A stretch of 39,421 nucleotides of DNA from Sinorhizobium sp. 6-70. Lineage in GTDB: Bacteria > Pseudomonadota > Alphaproteobacteria > Rhizobiales > Rhizobiaceae. This document shows positions 24,948 through 34,504 of this stretch, piece after piece. Positions within the stretch are counted from its first letter, which is position 1, and the number at the start of each line of letters is the position of its first letter. Under the pieces are notes generated by a model that worked only from the letters and a program-made list of their open reading frames with translations, was not told the DNA's origin and did no database searches. The stretch is taken from assembly GCF_030124375.1 (NCBI RefSeq), contig NZ_JASKLS010000026.1:1-39421 (forward strand), given 5' to 3'. The position numbers and the translations under genes were made by a program.

Positions 24948-27659
24948 ATGGTCAGTCTCGGCGGCCTAGCCCGCAAGTTGTTTGGTTCCGCCAATGAGCG
25001 CCGCGTCCGCAGTTACCAGGGCCGGGTGGACGCCATCAACGCTCTCGAAGCCGAAATGAAGGCGCTCAGCGATGAAGCGCTGGCGGCAAAGACCACGGAA
25101 TTCCGCCAGCAGTTGGCCGACGGCAAGACACTCGACGACATCCTTGTGCCGGCCTTCGCCGTCGCGCGCGAAGCGGCGCGCCGCGTCCTCGGCCTGCGTC
25201 CCTTCGACGTCCAGCTCATCGGCGGCATGATCCTGCACGAGCGCGCCATTTCCGAGATGAAGACCGGTGAAGGCAAGACGCTCGTTGCCACACTGCCCGT
25301 CTATCTCAATGCGCTTGCCGGCAAGGGCGTGCATGTTGTCACCGTCAACGACTACCTGGCCCAACGCGACGCCGGCATGATGGGCCGCATCTACGGCTTC
25401 CTCGGCCTGACGACCGGCGTTATCATTCATGGCCTCACCGACGAGCAGCGCCGCGACGCCTATGCCTGCGACGTCACTTACGCGACCAACAACGAGCTTG
25501 GCTTCGACTATCTGCGTGACAACATGAAGTATGAGCGCTCGCAGATGGTGCAGCGCGGTCACTTCTTCGCTATCGTCGACGAAGTCGACTCCATCCTGGT
25601 CGACGAGGCGCGCACGCCGCTGATTATCTCCGGCCCGCTCGACGACCGCTCCGATCTCTACAATACGATCAACGATTTCATTCCGCTGCTTGCGCCGGAA
25701 GACTACGAGATCGACGAGAAGCAGCGCTCGGCCAACTTCTCGGAGGAAGGCACCGAGAAGCTTGAAAACATGCTGCGGCAGGCGGGCCTCTTGAAAGGCG
25801 AGTCGCTCTACGACATCGAGAACGTTGCGATCGTCCATCACGTCAACAATGCGCTGAAGGCTCACCAGCTCTTCACGCGCGACAAGGACTACATCGTGCG
25901 CAACGGCGAGATCGTCATCATCGACGAGTTTACCGGCCGCATGATGCCGGGGCGCCGTTATTCCGAGGGCCAGCACCAGGCGCTCGAGGCCAAGGAAAAG
26001 GTACAGATCCAGCCCGAGAACCAGACACTCGCCTCGATCACCTTCCAGAACTATTTCCGCATGTACGAAAAACTTGCCGGCATGACCGGTACGGCAGCGA
26101 CGGAAGCCGAGGAATTCGGCAATATCTACGGCCTCGAAGTGATCGAAGTTCCGACCAACCTGCCGATCCAGCGCGCCGATGAGGATGACGAGGTCTATCG
26201 GACGGCGGGCGAGAAATACAAGGCGATCATCGACGAGATCAAGTCTGCGCACGAGCGCGGCCAGCCGATGCTGGTTGGTACCACCTCCATCGAAAAGTCC
26301 GAGCTTCTCGCCGACATGCTGAAAAAAAGCGGCTTCTCGAAGTTCCAGGTCTTGAACGCCCGCTACCACGAACAGGAAGCCTATATCGTCGCCCAGGCCG
26401 GCGTTCCAGGCGCCGTGACGATCGCCACCAACATGGCCGGCCGCGGCACCGACATCCAGCTCGGTGGCAACCCCGACATGCGCATCCAGCAGGAACTGGC
26501 CGAGATGGAGCCGGGGCCGGAGCGCGAGGCACGCGAAAAGGCGATCCGCGAAGAAGTGCAGAAGCTCAAGGAGAAGGCACTCGCGGCCGGCGGTCTCTAC
26601 GTTCTCGCTACGGAGCGCCATGAGAGCCGCCGCATCGACAACCAGCTGCGCGGCCGTTCGGGCCGCCAGGGGGATCCCGGGCGTTCGAAGTTCTACCTGT
26701 CATTGCAGGACGACCTGATGCGCATCTTCGGGTCCGACCGTATGGACGGCATGTTGCAGAAGCTGGGCCTGAAGGAAGGCGAGGCAATCGTCCATCCGTG
26801 GATCAACAAGGCGCTCGAGCGGGCACAGAAAAAGGTCGAGGCCCGCAACTTCGACATCCGCAAGAATCTGTTGAAGTATGACGACGTCCTCAACGATCAG
26901 CGCAAGGTCATCTTCGAGCAGCGCATCGAGCTGATGGACGCGGAAAGCGTCACCGAGACGGTCACCGACATGCGCAACGAAGTGATCGAGGATGTCGTCA
27001 GCAAGCGGATCCCCGAGCGTGCCTATGCCGAGCAATGGGACGTCGAGGGACTGAAGGCGGATGTCCAGCAATATCTCAACCTCGACCTGCCGGTCACCGA
27101 GTGGGCGGCCGAAGAAGGTATCGCCGAGGACGACATTCTCGAACGCGTCAACGCTGCCGCCGACAAGGCTGCTGCCGACCGGGCGGAACGCTTCGGCCCC
27201 GACATCATGCAATATATCGAGCGCTCCGTCGTGCTGCAGACGCTAGACCATCTCTGGCGCGAACACATCGTCAACCTCGACCATCTTCGTTCGGTCATCG
27301 GCTTCCGCGGCTACGCCCAGCGCGATCCGCTGCAGGAGTACAAGTCCGAGGCGTTCGAACTGTTCCAGGGACTGCTCGGTAATCTCCGCCAAGCCGTAAC
27401 CGCACAGTTGATGCGCGTCGAACTGGTTCGCGAGGCGCAGGAAGCAAGCCAGCCGCTGCCGCCAATGGAAGGCCATCATATCGATCCGCTGACCGGCGAG
27501 GACGACTTCGCGCAATCTGGCGCGCCGCTGCTGGCCGTTGCACAGGCCGACCGCAATCCAGCCGACCCCTCGACCTGGGGCAAGGTATCGCGCAATGAGC
27601 CCTGCCCTTGCGGCTCGGGCAAGAAATACAAGCATTGCCACGGGATATACGAAGCATGA
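24948..27659 (+). CDS. secA: Preprotein translocase ATPase SecA
   Basis: A 903-residue motor that drives unfolded proteins through SecYEG. It has the first ATP-binding site MKTGEGKT at 104-111, the DEVDSILVDEART DEAD-box segment, the substrate cross-linking region, the second nucleotide-binding half with TNMAGRGTDIQLGG, and the C-terminal zinc motif NEPCPCGSGKKYKHCHG that binds SecB. All parts are present at the usual length. ATG 24948 follows AAAGGG with eight bases of spacing and matches the family start MVSLGGLARKLFG. A clear promoter and terminator frame it as a single gene. Confidence 0.99.
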   Translation: MVSLGGLARKLFGSANERRVRSYQGRVDAINALEAEMKALSDEALAAKTTEFRQQLADGKTLDDILVPAFAVAREAARRVLGLRPFDVQLIGGMILHERAISEMKTGEGKTLVATLPVYLNALAGKGVHVVTVNDYLAQRDAGMMGRIYGFLGLTTGVIIHGLTDEQRRDAYACDVTYATNNELGFDYLRDNMKYERSQMVQRGHFFAIVDEVDSILVDEARTPLIISGPLDDRSDLYNTINDFIPLLAPEDYEIDEKQRSANFSEEGTEKLENMLRQAGLLKGESLYDIENVAIVHHVNNALKAHQLFTRDKDYIVRNGEIVIIDEFTGRMMPGRRYSEGQHQALEAKEKVQIQPENQTLASITFQNYFRMYEKLAGMTGTAATEAEEFGNIYGLEVIEVPTNLPIQRADEDDEVYRTAGEKYKAIIDEIKSAHERGQPMLVGTTSIEKSELLADMLKKSGFSKFQVLNARYHEQEAYIVAQAGVPGAVTIATNMAGRGTDIQLGGNPDMRIQQELAEMEPGPEREAREKAIREEVQKLKEKALAAGGLYVLATERHESRRIDNQLRGRSGRQGDPGRSKFYLSLQDDLMRIFGSDRMDGMLQKLGLKEGEAIVHPWINKALERAQKKVEARNFDIRKNLLKYDDVLNDQRKVIFEQRIELMDAESVTETVTDMRNEVIEDVVSKRIPERAYAEQWDVEGLKADVQQYLNLDLPVTEWAAEEGIAEDDILERVNAAADKAAADRAERFGPDIMQYIERSVVLQTLDHLWREHIVNLDHLRSVIGFRGYAQRDPLQEYKSEAFELFQGLLGNLRQAVTAQLMRVELVREAQEASQPLPPMEGHHIDPLTGEDDFAQSGAPLLAVAQADRNPADPSTWGKVSRNEPCPCGSGKKYKHCHGIYEA

Positions 27660-27662
27660 TCG

Positions 27663-27688
27663 AATGCCGCCTTCGGGCGGCATTTTCG
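27663..27688 (+). terminator. Rho-independent terminator of secA
   Basis: AATGCCGCC (27663-27671) and GGCGGCATT (27676-27684) form a perfect 9-bp stem with a TTCG tetraloop and a short T tail. It starts four bases after the stop codon. Confidence 0.88.
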
Positions 27689-27831
27689 TAAGCGCGTTCG
27701 ACCGGGCCCCGGCTCAGCTTGTGGGCAGCTGTGTGACAGCCCTCCTGCGGATGCCGCGCGAACCGTTTGTTAACGCTGATCTGGCAGAAGTGGTCCCTGT
27801 ATTGCGTAGTGTCAGGGTGTCCCTCGTGTTC

Positions 27832-29253
27832 ATGGCGGTATGTCAATCGGCCGGACGAATGTTGCCGTCGGCGCTGAGGCAACGCCTGTCTCCGCTGCCG
27901 GCCAGGCTTGGATCGATCGCGTCCGGCGCTGATCCCAAGACCCGTGCACAACGCACGGCCCTGATCGCTTTCGCGATCCGCATCTTCAGTGCAGCCATTG
28001 CTCTCGTCTCTCAGATCGTTCTCGCTCGTCTGATGGGCGAGTTCGAATACGGCGTCTTCGTCTTCGTCTGGGTCCTGGCCGTCCTGTTCGGCAACCTGTC
28101 GTGCCTCGGCCTGCACGCGGCCGTGATCCGCTTCGTGCCGGAATATCAAACGGCAGGCGCCGTGGCCGAAATCCGTGGGCTCACGACCGCGGCGCGCGTC
28201 TTTGCGCTGTTGTCGGCGACCGCACTCGCCGCCATCGGCGCCATCGGTCTCTGGTGCTTTGCGGACATGATCGAGCATTATCATCTCGTCGCCCTCTATC
28301 TCGCTCTGGTCGCCCTGCCGATGATTGCGCTCGGTGACGTGATGGACGGCACGGCGCGCGCGCATGGCTGGCCGTTCGCGGCGATGAGCCCCACCTTCAT
28401 CGTTCGGCCGCTGCTCATCCTCGTCTTCATGGTGCTGGCCACCGCCGGCGGCTTGCCGAACACGGCAAAGACGGCAATGATCGCCGCGCTGGCGGCCACC
28501 TACGTCACGACGCTCGGGCAATTTCTCGCAATGACACGGCGCCTGCGCAGACGTTACGTTCGCGGACCGATGAAGATCGAACTCGGACCATGGCTGCGCC
28601 TTTCCGTGCCGATATTCCTCGCGGAAGGTTTCGGTTTTCTGCTGACCAATTCCGACGTGGTGATCGTCGGGCTCTACCTGCCGCCGGACGACGTGGCGAT
28701 CTACTTCGCCGCTGCCAAAACCATGGCTCTCGTCCATTTCGTCATGTTCGCCGTGAAGGCGGCGGCGGGTCCGCGCTTTTCCGAGGCAATGGCCTCCGGC
28801 GAGAGACGCCAACTCGCCGAAATCGCAACCGAAAGCGCGCACTGGTCCTTCTGGCCCTCTCTCGCGATGGGCGGCACTGTGCTCATCGCCGGTCGTTTCC
28901 TGCTGTCGCTGTTCGGCCCGGCTTTCACCGCGGGGGCGCCATTGATGGCGATCCTGTTTGCCGGGATTCTGGCCAAGGCCTTCGTCGGCCCCGTCGAAAC
29001 CCTGCTGACCATGACCGGCCGGCAGAAGCTCTGTGCGATACTTTACGCGACCGCGCTCGCCGTCAACATCGCGCTGAATATTGTTCTTATCCCGGCCTTC
29101 GGCCTGATCGGCGCAGCATTCGCCACCGCCGGCGCGATGTTCTTCGAGGCAGCAATTCTGCACCTTGCTGCAAGACGCGCTTTCGCCATCCCCCTCCTCG
29201 CTTTCGCGGGCGCAGGAAGCGGCAACGACAAGAACGAGGCGATCCGTCCATGA
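27832..29253 (+). CDS. Polysaccharide/oligosaccharide flippase-like membrane protein
   Basis: A 473-residue polytopic membrane protein of the MOP/Wzx-like flippase type, with about a dozen hydrophobic segments in pairs separated by short charged loops. Typical stretches are ALVSQIVLARLMGEFEYGVFVF near the N-terminus and LNIVLIPAFGLIGAAFATAGAM near the C-terminus. Such proteins move lipid-linked glycans across the inner membrane. The start is uncertain: the open frame overlaps the end of secA, and I chose ATG 27832, with a further ATG at 27859. Its stop overlaps the start of the following GNAT-type gene (ATGA), so the two are co-translated. No glycosyltransferases are beside it, so the substrate is unknown. 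Confidence 0.88.
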   Translation: MAVCQSAGRMLPSALRQRLSPLPARLGSIASGADPKTRAQRTALIAFAIRIFSAAIALVSQIVLARLMGEFEYGVFVFVWVLAVLFGNLSCLGLHAAVIRFVPEYQTAGAVAEIRGLTTAARVFALLSATALAAIGAIGLWCFADMIEHYHLVALYLALVALPMIALGDVMDGTARAHGWPFAAMSPTFIVRPLLILVFMVLATAGGLPNTAKTAMIAALAATYVTTLGQFLAMTRRLRRRYVRGPMKIELGPWLRLSVPIFLAEGFGFLLTNSDVVIVGLYLPPDDVAIYFAAAKTMALVHFVMFAVKAAAGPRFSEAMASGERRQLAEIATESAHWSFWPSLAMGGTVLIAGRFLLSLFGPAFTAGAPLMAILFAGILAKAFVGPVETLLTMTGRQKLCAILYATALAVNIALNIVLIPAFGLIGAAFATAGAMFFEAAILHLAARRAFAIPLLAFAGAGSGNDKNEAIRP

Positions 29254-30524
29254 TCGGCAACACACCCTTTCCCGGAGATACGAACGGCAGAGCGAGCCGC
29301 CTGCTCGGCGGATTGGCCCAGCCGGACATCGACGTGGCGCAACCCGAGCAGACCGTCAGCGTCGGGCGGCCAGGCCGCTACCTTTCGATCTATTCCGCAA
29401 GGGCCGGCTACGAGTTGCAACGAGAGCTCGATTACCTCTCCAACCGCGCAATAGAACCGAACATATTCTTCACGGGCCGCTTCCTCGCTCCGGCCATGCC
29501 GCGCCTCGAGGACCGGGTTATCCGGCTCGCGGTGATCCGGGACAACGACGAACGCCGCAGCAGAATGCGCTTCCTCATGCCGTTTTCGATCGAGAAACCG
29601 GGGTTCGCGATCGGTGCATCTATCATTCGTGCCTGGTCCAACCCGTTTGGCCCGCTCGGCGTACCGCTGCTCGATGCAGAAGATGCGGCCGAAACGATCA
29701 GCAATCTTTACGAGGCCCTGGCCGCATCGTCGTCCGGCCTGCCGCCGGTGCTCGTGCTGCCGGACGTGAGGCTCAGGGGCCGGTTCGCACAACTCGCCCG
29801 CGCCGTCGCGATCAGCGAAAACCTGCCGCTCACCGTGACGGACACCTTTGAACGGCCGATGCTCGAAAGCCTGCTCGACGGCCCGACCTATTTGCGCAAG
29901 GCAATCAAGCGCGGGCATTTCAAGGAATTGCGGCGCCAGTGGAAGAACCTCGAAAAGCACGGACGCCTGATCTACACCGTCGCACGCCAGCCGGAGGAGA
30001 TCCGGTTGCGCATGGAGGAATTCCTGGCGCTGGAGGCTTCCGGCTGGAAGGGGCGAGAACGCAGCGCCATGATCACGGATCGCTTCCGCGCCGCCTTTGC
30101 CCGCGAGGCGATCACCAATCTCGCCGAGACGGATAGCGTCCGCATCCACACACTCGATCTCGACGGCAAGGCGATCGCCTCCATGGTCGTTCTGCTCATG
30201 GCCGGCGAGGCCTATACGTGGAAGACCGCCTATGACGAGCGCTATGCGATATATTCGCCCGGCAAGCTGCTGCTGGCCGAACTGACGGAATGGCACCTCG
30301 ACGACGCCAACATCGCCCGCTCCGATTCCTGCGCCGTGCCCAACCACCCGGTGATAGGCCGCTTCTGGCAGGAGCGCGAGGAGATGGGAACCCTCGTCAT
30401 CGGCTTGCAGCAGAACCGTGACCGCGATGTCCGCCAGGTTGCCGCCCAGCTCCACCTCTATCGCAATACGCGCAACATGGCACGGCTGCTGCGCGAGAAG
30501 ATACGGGCGCTTGCCGGCCGCTGA
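29250..30524 (+). CDS. BioF2/CelD-type GNAT acetyltransferase
   Basis: A 424-residue protein of the double-GNAT family (Acetyltransf_6) related to CelD/BcsL and FemAB-like enzymes. The characteristic C-terminal part has LRRQWKNLEKHGRL, EEFLALEASGWKGRERSAM and AYTWKTAYDERYAIYSPGKLLL. These enzymes are often encoded with exopolysaccharide genes. The ATG overlaps the flippase stop by four bases, so the pair forms one unit. The likely role is modification of the glycan or lipid exported by that flippase; this is inference from the neighbour. A longer open frame that starts inside the flippase gene is a shadow. Confidence 0.88.
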   Translation: MIGNTPFPGDTNGRASRLLGGLAQPDIDVAQPEQTVSVGRPGRYLSIYSARAGYELQRELDYLSNRAIEPNIFFTGRFLAPAMPRLEDRVIRLAVIRDNDERRSRMRFLMPFSIEKPGFAIGASIIRAWSNPFGPLGVPLLDAEDAAETISNLYEALAASSSGLPPVLVLPDVRLRGRFAQLARAVAISENLPLTVTDTFERPMLESLLDGPTYLRKAIKRGHFKELRRQWKNLEKHGRLIYTVARQPEEIRLRMEEFLALEASGWKGRERSAMITDRFRAAFAREAITNLAETDSVRIHTLDLDGKAIASMVVLLMAGEAYTWKTAYDERYAIYSPGKLLLAELTEWHLDDANIARSDSCAVPNHPVIGRFWQEREEMGTLVIGLQQNRDRDVRQVAAQLHLYRNTRNMARLLREKIRALAGR

Positions 30525-30578
30525 CGCCTCGGTCCGAAAATCGGATTCGATCTTCGGGATATGTGTGGATTCAAAGAC

Positions 30579-30621
30579 TTACAGCGCCTTTGTGCGTCCT
30601 GAAGGACGCACGGCGCCGTAA
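30579..30621. repeat. Single RIME-type palindrome, copy 8
   Basis: TTACAGCGCC pairs with GGCGCCGTAA, with an inner TGCGTCC/GGACGCA stem and a TGAA loop. It sits exactly between two convergent genes, so it could serve as a terminator for both. Confidence 0.7.
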
Positions 30622-30629
30622 TGCCGCCG

Positions 30630-32267
30630 CTACTTGCGAAGCGCTTCGGCAGCCGCCCGATCGCGCAGAAGCCGTCGGATCACCTTTCCCGACGTCGTCA
30701 AAGGCAGGCTATCGACGAACTCGATCTCGCGCGGGTATTCGTGCATGGAGAGCCTGGTTTTCACCCAGTCGCGGATTCCGGCCGCGACCTCGTCATCGGC
30801 GGAGACGCCTGGCTTCAGCACCACATAGGCCTTGACGATCTCCGTGCGGACCGGATCGGGCTTGCCGACGACCGCCGCCAGTTGAACGTCGGGATGGCCG
30901 GCCAGGCAATCCTCGATCTCGCCTGGACCGATGCGGTAGCCGGACGAGGTGATGACGTCGTCGTCACGGCCGAAGAAGGTGAAGTAGCCCTCCGCGTCCA
31001 TCACGCCCTGGTCCCCGGTCGTCATCCAATCATCGACGAACTTCATTTCCGTCGCCCGCTCGTTGCGCCAATAGCGGAGGAACATCACCGGATCCGGGCG
31101 CTGCACAGCCACCTGCCCGACTGTGCCCGGCGGCAGGATCCTCCCTTCACCGTCGATGATCGCCACCCTGTGACCGGGTGCCGCCTTGCCCATGGAGCCC
31201 GGCTTCAAGACACCGAGATCTGCGGCCGAAGAGATGACGATATTGCACTCCGTCTGGCCGTAGAACTCGCTGACTTCGATCCCGAGCGCTGCCTTTGCCC
31301 ATTCGAAGGTCTCCCGCCCGAGCGCCTCGCCGGCGGAGCCGATCGTCCGCAGCTTGAGAGCGTAACGGTCACCTGGCCGGTCGACGGCCTTCAGGAGCCG
31401 AAGCGCTGTCGGCGGGATGAAGGCATTGCGCACATCCATCTCTTCCATGATCCGGAAGGCCATATGCGGATCGAATTTCTGCGCCGGCGATGAAACAACC
31501 GGCACGCCGAGCAGCAGCGACGGCAGCAGTGCGTTCAGAAGCCCCCCGGCCCAGGCCCAATCGGCCGGAGTCCACATCCGGTCGCCCGGTTGCGGCAGGA
31601 AGTGATGATGGAACTGGAAGCCCGGCAAGTGACCGAGCAGGACGCGGTGGCCATGCAGCGCGCCCTTTGGAGGCCCCGTTGTACCGGAGGTGTAGATCAT
31701 CAGCGCCGGATCGTCCGGCGTCGTATCAGCGGCCGCAAAACGCTTCCCGCTGTTTGCGAGCCGATCGAAACGCACTGTTCCGGGCTCATCCCCTTCATCC
31801 GCCAGCACGAAGAGAGCGAGTTCCGGCAGCTTCGCTCTGATCGCCGCAAGCCGCTCGTAGCCGAACCGGTTGGTGATGATCGCGGTCGCTCCGGCATCCA
31901 GCAGCCGATATTCGAGCGCATCGACGCCGAACAGCAAAGCGAGCGGCAAGGCGATCGCGCCAAGCTTGTAGATCGCAACATGCGCGATTGCTGCCTCGAA
32001 ACCCTGCGGCAGAAAGATCGCGACACGGTCGCCGCGCTTGACGCCATGGTCTTCCAATCCGGCGGCAAAAGCGGACGAGCGCACCGCGAAGGCGCCATAG
32101 GTCAAAGAAAGATGCGCGCCGTCAGGCCTGAAGTGCTGAAGGCAGACACGCTCCGGTTCCCGCTCCGCCCATGCATCGCTGACCGCAACGCCGATGTTGA
32201 ACTTCTCCGGAATCCGCCAGCGGAAATCGCGGTAGAGTTCATCGTAGTTTTCGATTTTCGGGAGCAT
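30630..32267 (-). CDS. Acyl-CoA synthetase (AMP-forming, acetyl/medium-chain type)
   Basis: A 545-residue adenylate-forming enzyme that activates a carboxylic acid with ATP and CoA. Motifs are in order: MIYTSGTTGPPKGALHG (ATP loop), FYGQTE, MTTGDQG, FGRDDDVITSSGYRIGPGEIED and the C-terminal LPLTTSGKVIRR, whose Lys is the catalytic one. The overall pattern resembles the ACSM/medium-chain group and not the main Acs. The acid used cannot be told from sequence. The start is taken at ATG 32267 (MLPKIENYDELY); a GTG four codons earlier is in frame. A ribosome-binding site is not obvious. Confidence 0.93.
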   Translation of the reverse strand: MLPKIENYDELYRDFRWRIPEKFNIGVAVSDAWAEREPERVCLQHFRPDGAHLSLTYGAFAVRSSAFAAGLEDHGVKRGDRVAIFLPQGFEAAIAHVAIYKLGAIALPLALLFGVDALEYRLLDAGATAIITNRFGYERLAAIRAKLPELALFVLADEGDEPGTVRFDRLANSGKRFAAADTTPDDPALMIYTSGTTGPPKGALHGHRVLLGHLPGFQFHHHFLPQPGDRMWTPADWAWAGGLLNALLPSLLLGVPVVSSPAQKFDPHMAFRIMEEMDVRNAFIPPTALRLLKAVDRPGDRYALKLRTIGSAGEALGRETFEWAKAALGIEVSEFYGQTECNIVISSAADLGVLKPGSMGKAAPGHRVAIIDGEGRILPPGTVGQVAVQRPDPVMFLRYWRNERATEMKFVDDWMTTGDQGVMDAEGYFTFFGRDDDVITSSGYRIGPGEIEDCLAGHPDVQLAAVVGKPDPVRTEIVKAYVVLKPGVSADDEVAAGIRDWVKTRLSMHEYPREIEFVDSLPLTTSGKVIRRLLRDRAAAEALRK

Positions 32268-32372
32268 GGGCGGCCGCACAAAATTTTTTCCGCCATGCAG
32301 CTAACATTTTCGCACCCGCCTGTTCAATGGAGGCGCGGCTGCGGAAGGCGTCCGATAATCTCCGGGGTATGG

Positions 32373-32457
32373 TGGTGCCCCATGCCGGGGTCGAACCAGC
32401 ACTCCTTTCGGAACTCGATTTTGAGTCGAGCGCGTCTACCAATTCCGCCAATGGGGC
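32373..32457 (-). tRNA. tRNA-Leu (anticodon CAA)
   Basis: The 85-base minus-strand gene folds as a class II tRNA. The acceptor stem is GCCCCAT/ATGGGGC with discriminator A and an encoded CCA. The D-arm has GGCGGAATTGGTAGAC. The anticodon loop CTCAAAA gives CAA between CTCGA and TCGAG. A long variable arm (TCC GAAA GGA) and the TTCGA of the T-loop follow. It reads UUG. No integrase or attachment repeat was seen nearby. Confidence 0.97.
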
Positions 32458-32579
32458 TCAGGCTGTGATGTCAGCGGCTTGCGATTTACACGATCGATTT
32501 CGCGCCGGTCAACCGCGAAAATGCATTTCGCCGCCCGGTGATCACAAAAGCGTGCAAACTGTGTGTCTTGCGGGCAATT

Positions 32580-32614
32580 TACAGCGCCGCCGATCCTTCC
32601 TAAGAAGGCGTCGT
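32580..32614. repeat. Possible decayed RIME-type palindrome, copy 9
   Basis: TTACAGCGCCGCC...CCTAAGAAGGCGTCGTAA resembles the copy 8 palindrome with several changes. It lies upstream of the DsbB-like gene. The match is loose. Confidence 0.35.
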
Positions 32615-32670
32615 AATGGCACGGCCGGCCGCCGAAGCCGTCCACCCTGTCGCCCGACCGCGAGGTATCC

Positions 32671-33180
32671 ATGACCGCAGCTTCCGTCGCCCAACGCCAG
32701 CACCTTGTTGGCGCCGTTCTCGTCACGCTCGGCATGGCGGCAACTGTCGGCGGCGCGCTCGGCTTCGAGCATATCGGCGGCTATATCCCCTGTGCGCTCT
32801 GCCTGTTGCAGCGCAATCCCTACTACTACGGCATTCCGCTCGGCCTTCTGGCGGTCGTTTCAAGTGCTCTCAAGTTGCCAGCCTGGATCACGCGAACGCT
32901 GCTCCTGCTGGTCGGCATCCTGATGCTCGTCGGTGCCGGCATGGGCGTCTATCACTCGGGCGTCGAATGGCATTTCTGGGAGGGACCGTCGACCTGCGCG
33001 ACAGCCGCGCAGGGCATCTCGTCCGATGTCGGGGACCTGCTCGGCGATCTCGATGCCAAGCACGCCCCCTCCTGCACGGATGCGGCACTCCGCGTGCTTG
33101 GGCTCTCCTTTGCAGGCTGGAACGTGATCGCAAGCCTCATCCTGGCTGCGATCGCATTGCGCAGTGCCGCCAAGGCTTGA
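32671..33180 (+). CDS. DsbB-like disulfide oxidoreductase
   Basis: A 169-residue inner-membrane protein with four hydrophobic segments. Cys41-Ala-Leu-Cys44 lies in the periplasmic turn after the first segment (IPCALCLLQRNPYYYGIP), as in DsbB, where this pair transfers electrons to quinone. A second pair, Cys109 and Cys135, sits in the large periplasmic loop and would oxidise a DsbA partner. GAGG stands five bases before the ATG. No dsbA is in the window. Confidence 0.93.
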   Translation: MTAASVAQRQHLVGAVLVTLGMAATVGGALGFEHIGGYIPCALCLLQRNPYYYGIPLGLLAVVSSALKLPAWITRTLLLLVGILMLVGAGMGVYHSGVEWHFWEGPSTCATAAQGISSDVGDLLGDLDAKHAPSCTDAALRVLGLSFAGWNVIASLILAAIALRSAAKA

Positions 33181-33183
33181 TAA

Positions 33184-33747
33184 TTACGGCTGCAGTTCGA
33201 CATCCCAGTAGAGATAGTCCATCCAGCTTTCATGCAGATGGTTCGGCGGGAAGAGCCGGCCGTTGTTGTGCAGGTCCTGCACCGTCGGCTGGTAGGGCCT
33301 CTGATGCGGGAACATGTTGGCCTGCTTCGGCAGCTTGCTGCCCTTGCGCAGGTTGCAGGGCGAACAGGCCGCCACGACATTTTCCCAAGTCGTCTGGCCG
33401 CCATGGGCGCGCGGCACCACATGGTCGAAGGTCAGGTCGTCAGGCGATCCGCAATACTGGCACTCGAACTTGTCGCGGAGGAAAACGTTGAACCGGGTGA
33501 AGGCCGGATGGCGCGACGGCTGCACATAGCTCTTGAGACAAACGACGCTCGGCAGCCGCATCGAGAAGCTGGGCGACGAGACTGAATGTTCGTATTCGGC
33601 GAGGATCGTGACGCGGTCAAGGAAGACGGCCTTGATCGCGTCCTGCCAGGACCAGAGCGACAAGGGGTAATAACTCAGCGGCCGGTAGTCGGCGTTCAAA
33701 ACGAGCGCCGGCAGGGCCTGCGGTGAGACTGCAATCGTCAAGCGCAT
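33184..33747 (-). CDS. HNH endonuclease family protein
   Basis: A 187-residue protein with a zinc-bound HNH fold. The sequence ECQYCG supplies the first Cys pair, DHVVPRAHGG the catalytic His, and ACSPCNLRKG the second Cys pair and the Asn. The N-terminal part, LVLNADYRPLSYYPLSLWSWQDAIKAV, marks a conserved chromosomal family found in many proteobacteria that is not a known restriction enzyme. The target is unknown. The start ATG 33747 fits the family, although AGGAGA lies unusually close to it; in-frame codons upstream reach 33813. It converges on the DsbB-like gene with only three bases between the stops. Confidence 0.9.
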   Translation of the reverse strand: MRLTIAVSPQALPALVLNADYRPLSYYPLSLWSWQDAIKAVFLDRVTILAEYEHSVSSPSFSMRLPSVVCLKSYVQPSRHPAFTRFNVFLRDKFECQYCGSPDDLTFDHVVPRAHGGQTTWENVVAACSPCNLRKGSKLPKQANMFPHQRPYQPTVQDLHNNGRLFPPNHLHESWMDYLYWDVELQP

Positions 33748-33847
33748 TCTCCTGATCGATTCGGCATCTGCACCTTCTATATTAGTCGTGTTGCGACAGG
33801 ATTGTGAAGCCACAAAGAAAAACGGCGCGAAGGATTCGCTTTTTTCT

Positions 33848-34495
33848 TCAAGGCGTCACCGGCAGCGCGTCACGCCGCATTTCCTGTGCATAATAGGCCC
33901 AGAACAGCCGCGCGGCGACGCTGCGCCACGGCGACCAGGAGGTTGCGAGCGAATCAATCTCGCTTGCCGTCGGGCGCAGGTCGAACTCCAGCGCATGGCC
34001 GATGGCGTTTTGCAGCGCAACGTCGCCGGACGGAAAGACGTCCGGATGGCCGGCGCAGAAAAGCAGGTAGACTTCCGCCGTCCAGCGACCGACCCCCTTG
34101 ATTGCCGTCAATTCGTGGATCGCCACGGCGGCCTCGGCATTGCAGATGGCGTCGAGATCGATCTCGCCGGCAACCGCGGCGGCCGCGACGCGCCGCAACG
34201 TGTCGGCCTTGGCGCGGGAGAGGCCGAATTGCCGGCAATCGTCGTCGCCGAGCGAAAGGACTGCACCCGGACTGATCTCGCCGAGCGCGGCCTCCATGCG
34301 CCGCCAGATCGCGGCAGCGCTCGCCTTCGAGACCATTTGCGACACGATAATGTTCGCGATACCGCGATAGCCCGGATCCGTCCGCCTGAGTGGCACCGGC
34401 CCCGCCTTGGCGACCACGTGCTCGAGACGGGCGTCGAGCATTATCAGGCCGGCAAGCCCGGCCTCGATATCCTCGTGTGTCCGGATGATCCGCAT
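33848..34495 (-). CDS. DNA-3-methyladenine glycosylase II (AlkA-type)
   Basis: A 215-residue HhH-GPD glycosylase that removes alkylated bases in base-excision repair. The helix-hairpin-helix is TAIKGVGRWTAE (about 130-141), and the catalytic Asp158 is in FPSGDVALQ. It lacks the extra N-terminal domain of E. coli AlkA, as many rhizobial forms do. ATG 34495 is preceded by GGAGG four bases upstream; a longer frame would run into the RIME repeat and is not credible. Confidence 0.94.
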   Translation of the reverse strand: MRIIRTHEDIEAGLAGLIMLDARLEHVVAKAGPVPLRRTDPGYRGIANIIVSQMVSKASAAAIWRRMEAALGEISPGAVLSLGDDDCRQFGLSRAKADTLRRVAAAAVAGEIDLDAICNAEAAVAIHELTAIKGVGRWTAEVYLLFCAGHPDVFPSGDVALQNAIGHALEFDLRPTASEIDSLATSWSPWRSVAARLFWAYYAQEMRRDALPVTP

Positions 34496-34504
34496 ACGCC
34501 CTCC

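Noticed and set aside
28590..29249. N-terminal extension of the BioF2-type GNAT gene inside the flippase gene
   Set aside because: The added 220 residues are an Arg-rich frame-shifted reading of the flippase; the ATG at 29250 overlapping the flippase stop is the natural start.
32373..32457. tRNA-Leu as an integration site for a mobile island
   Set aside because: No integrase, no direct repeat of the tRNA 3' end and only housekeeping-type neighbours were seen.
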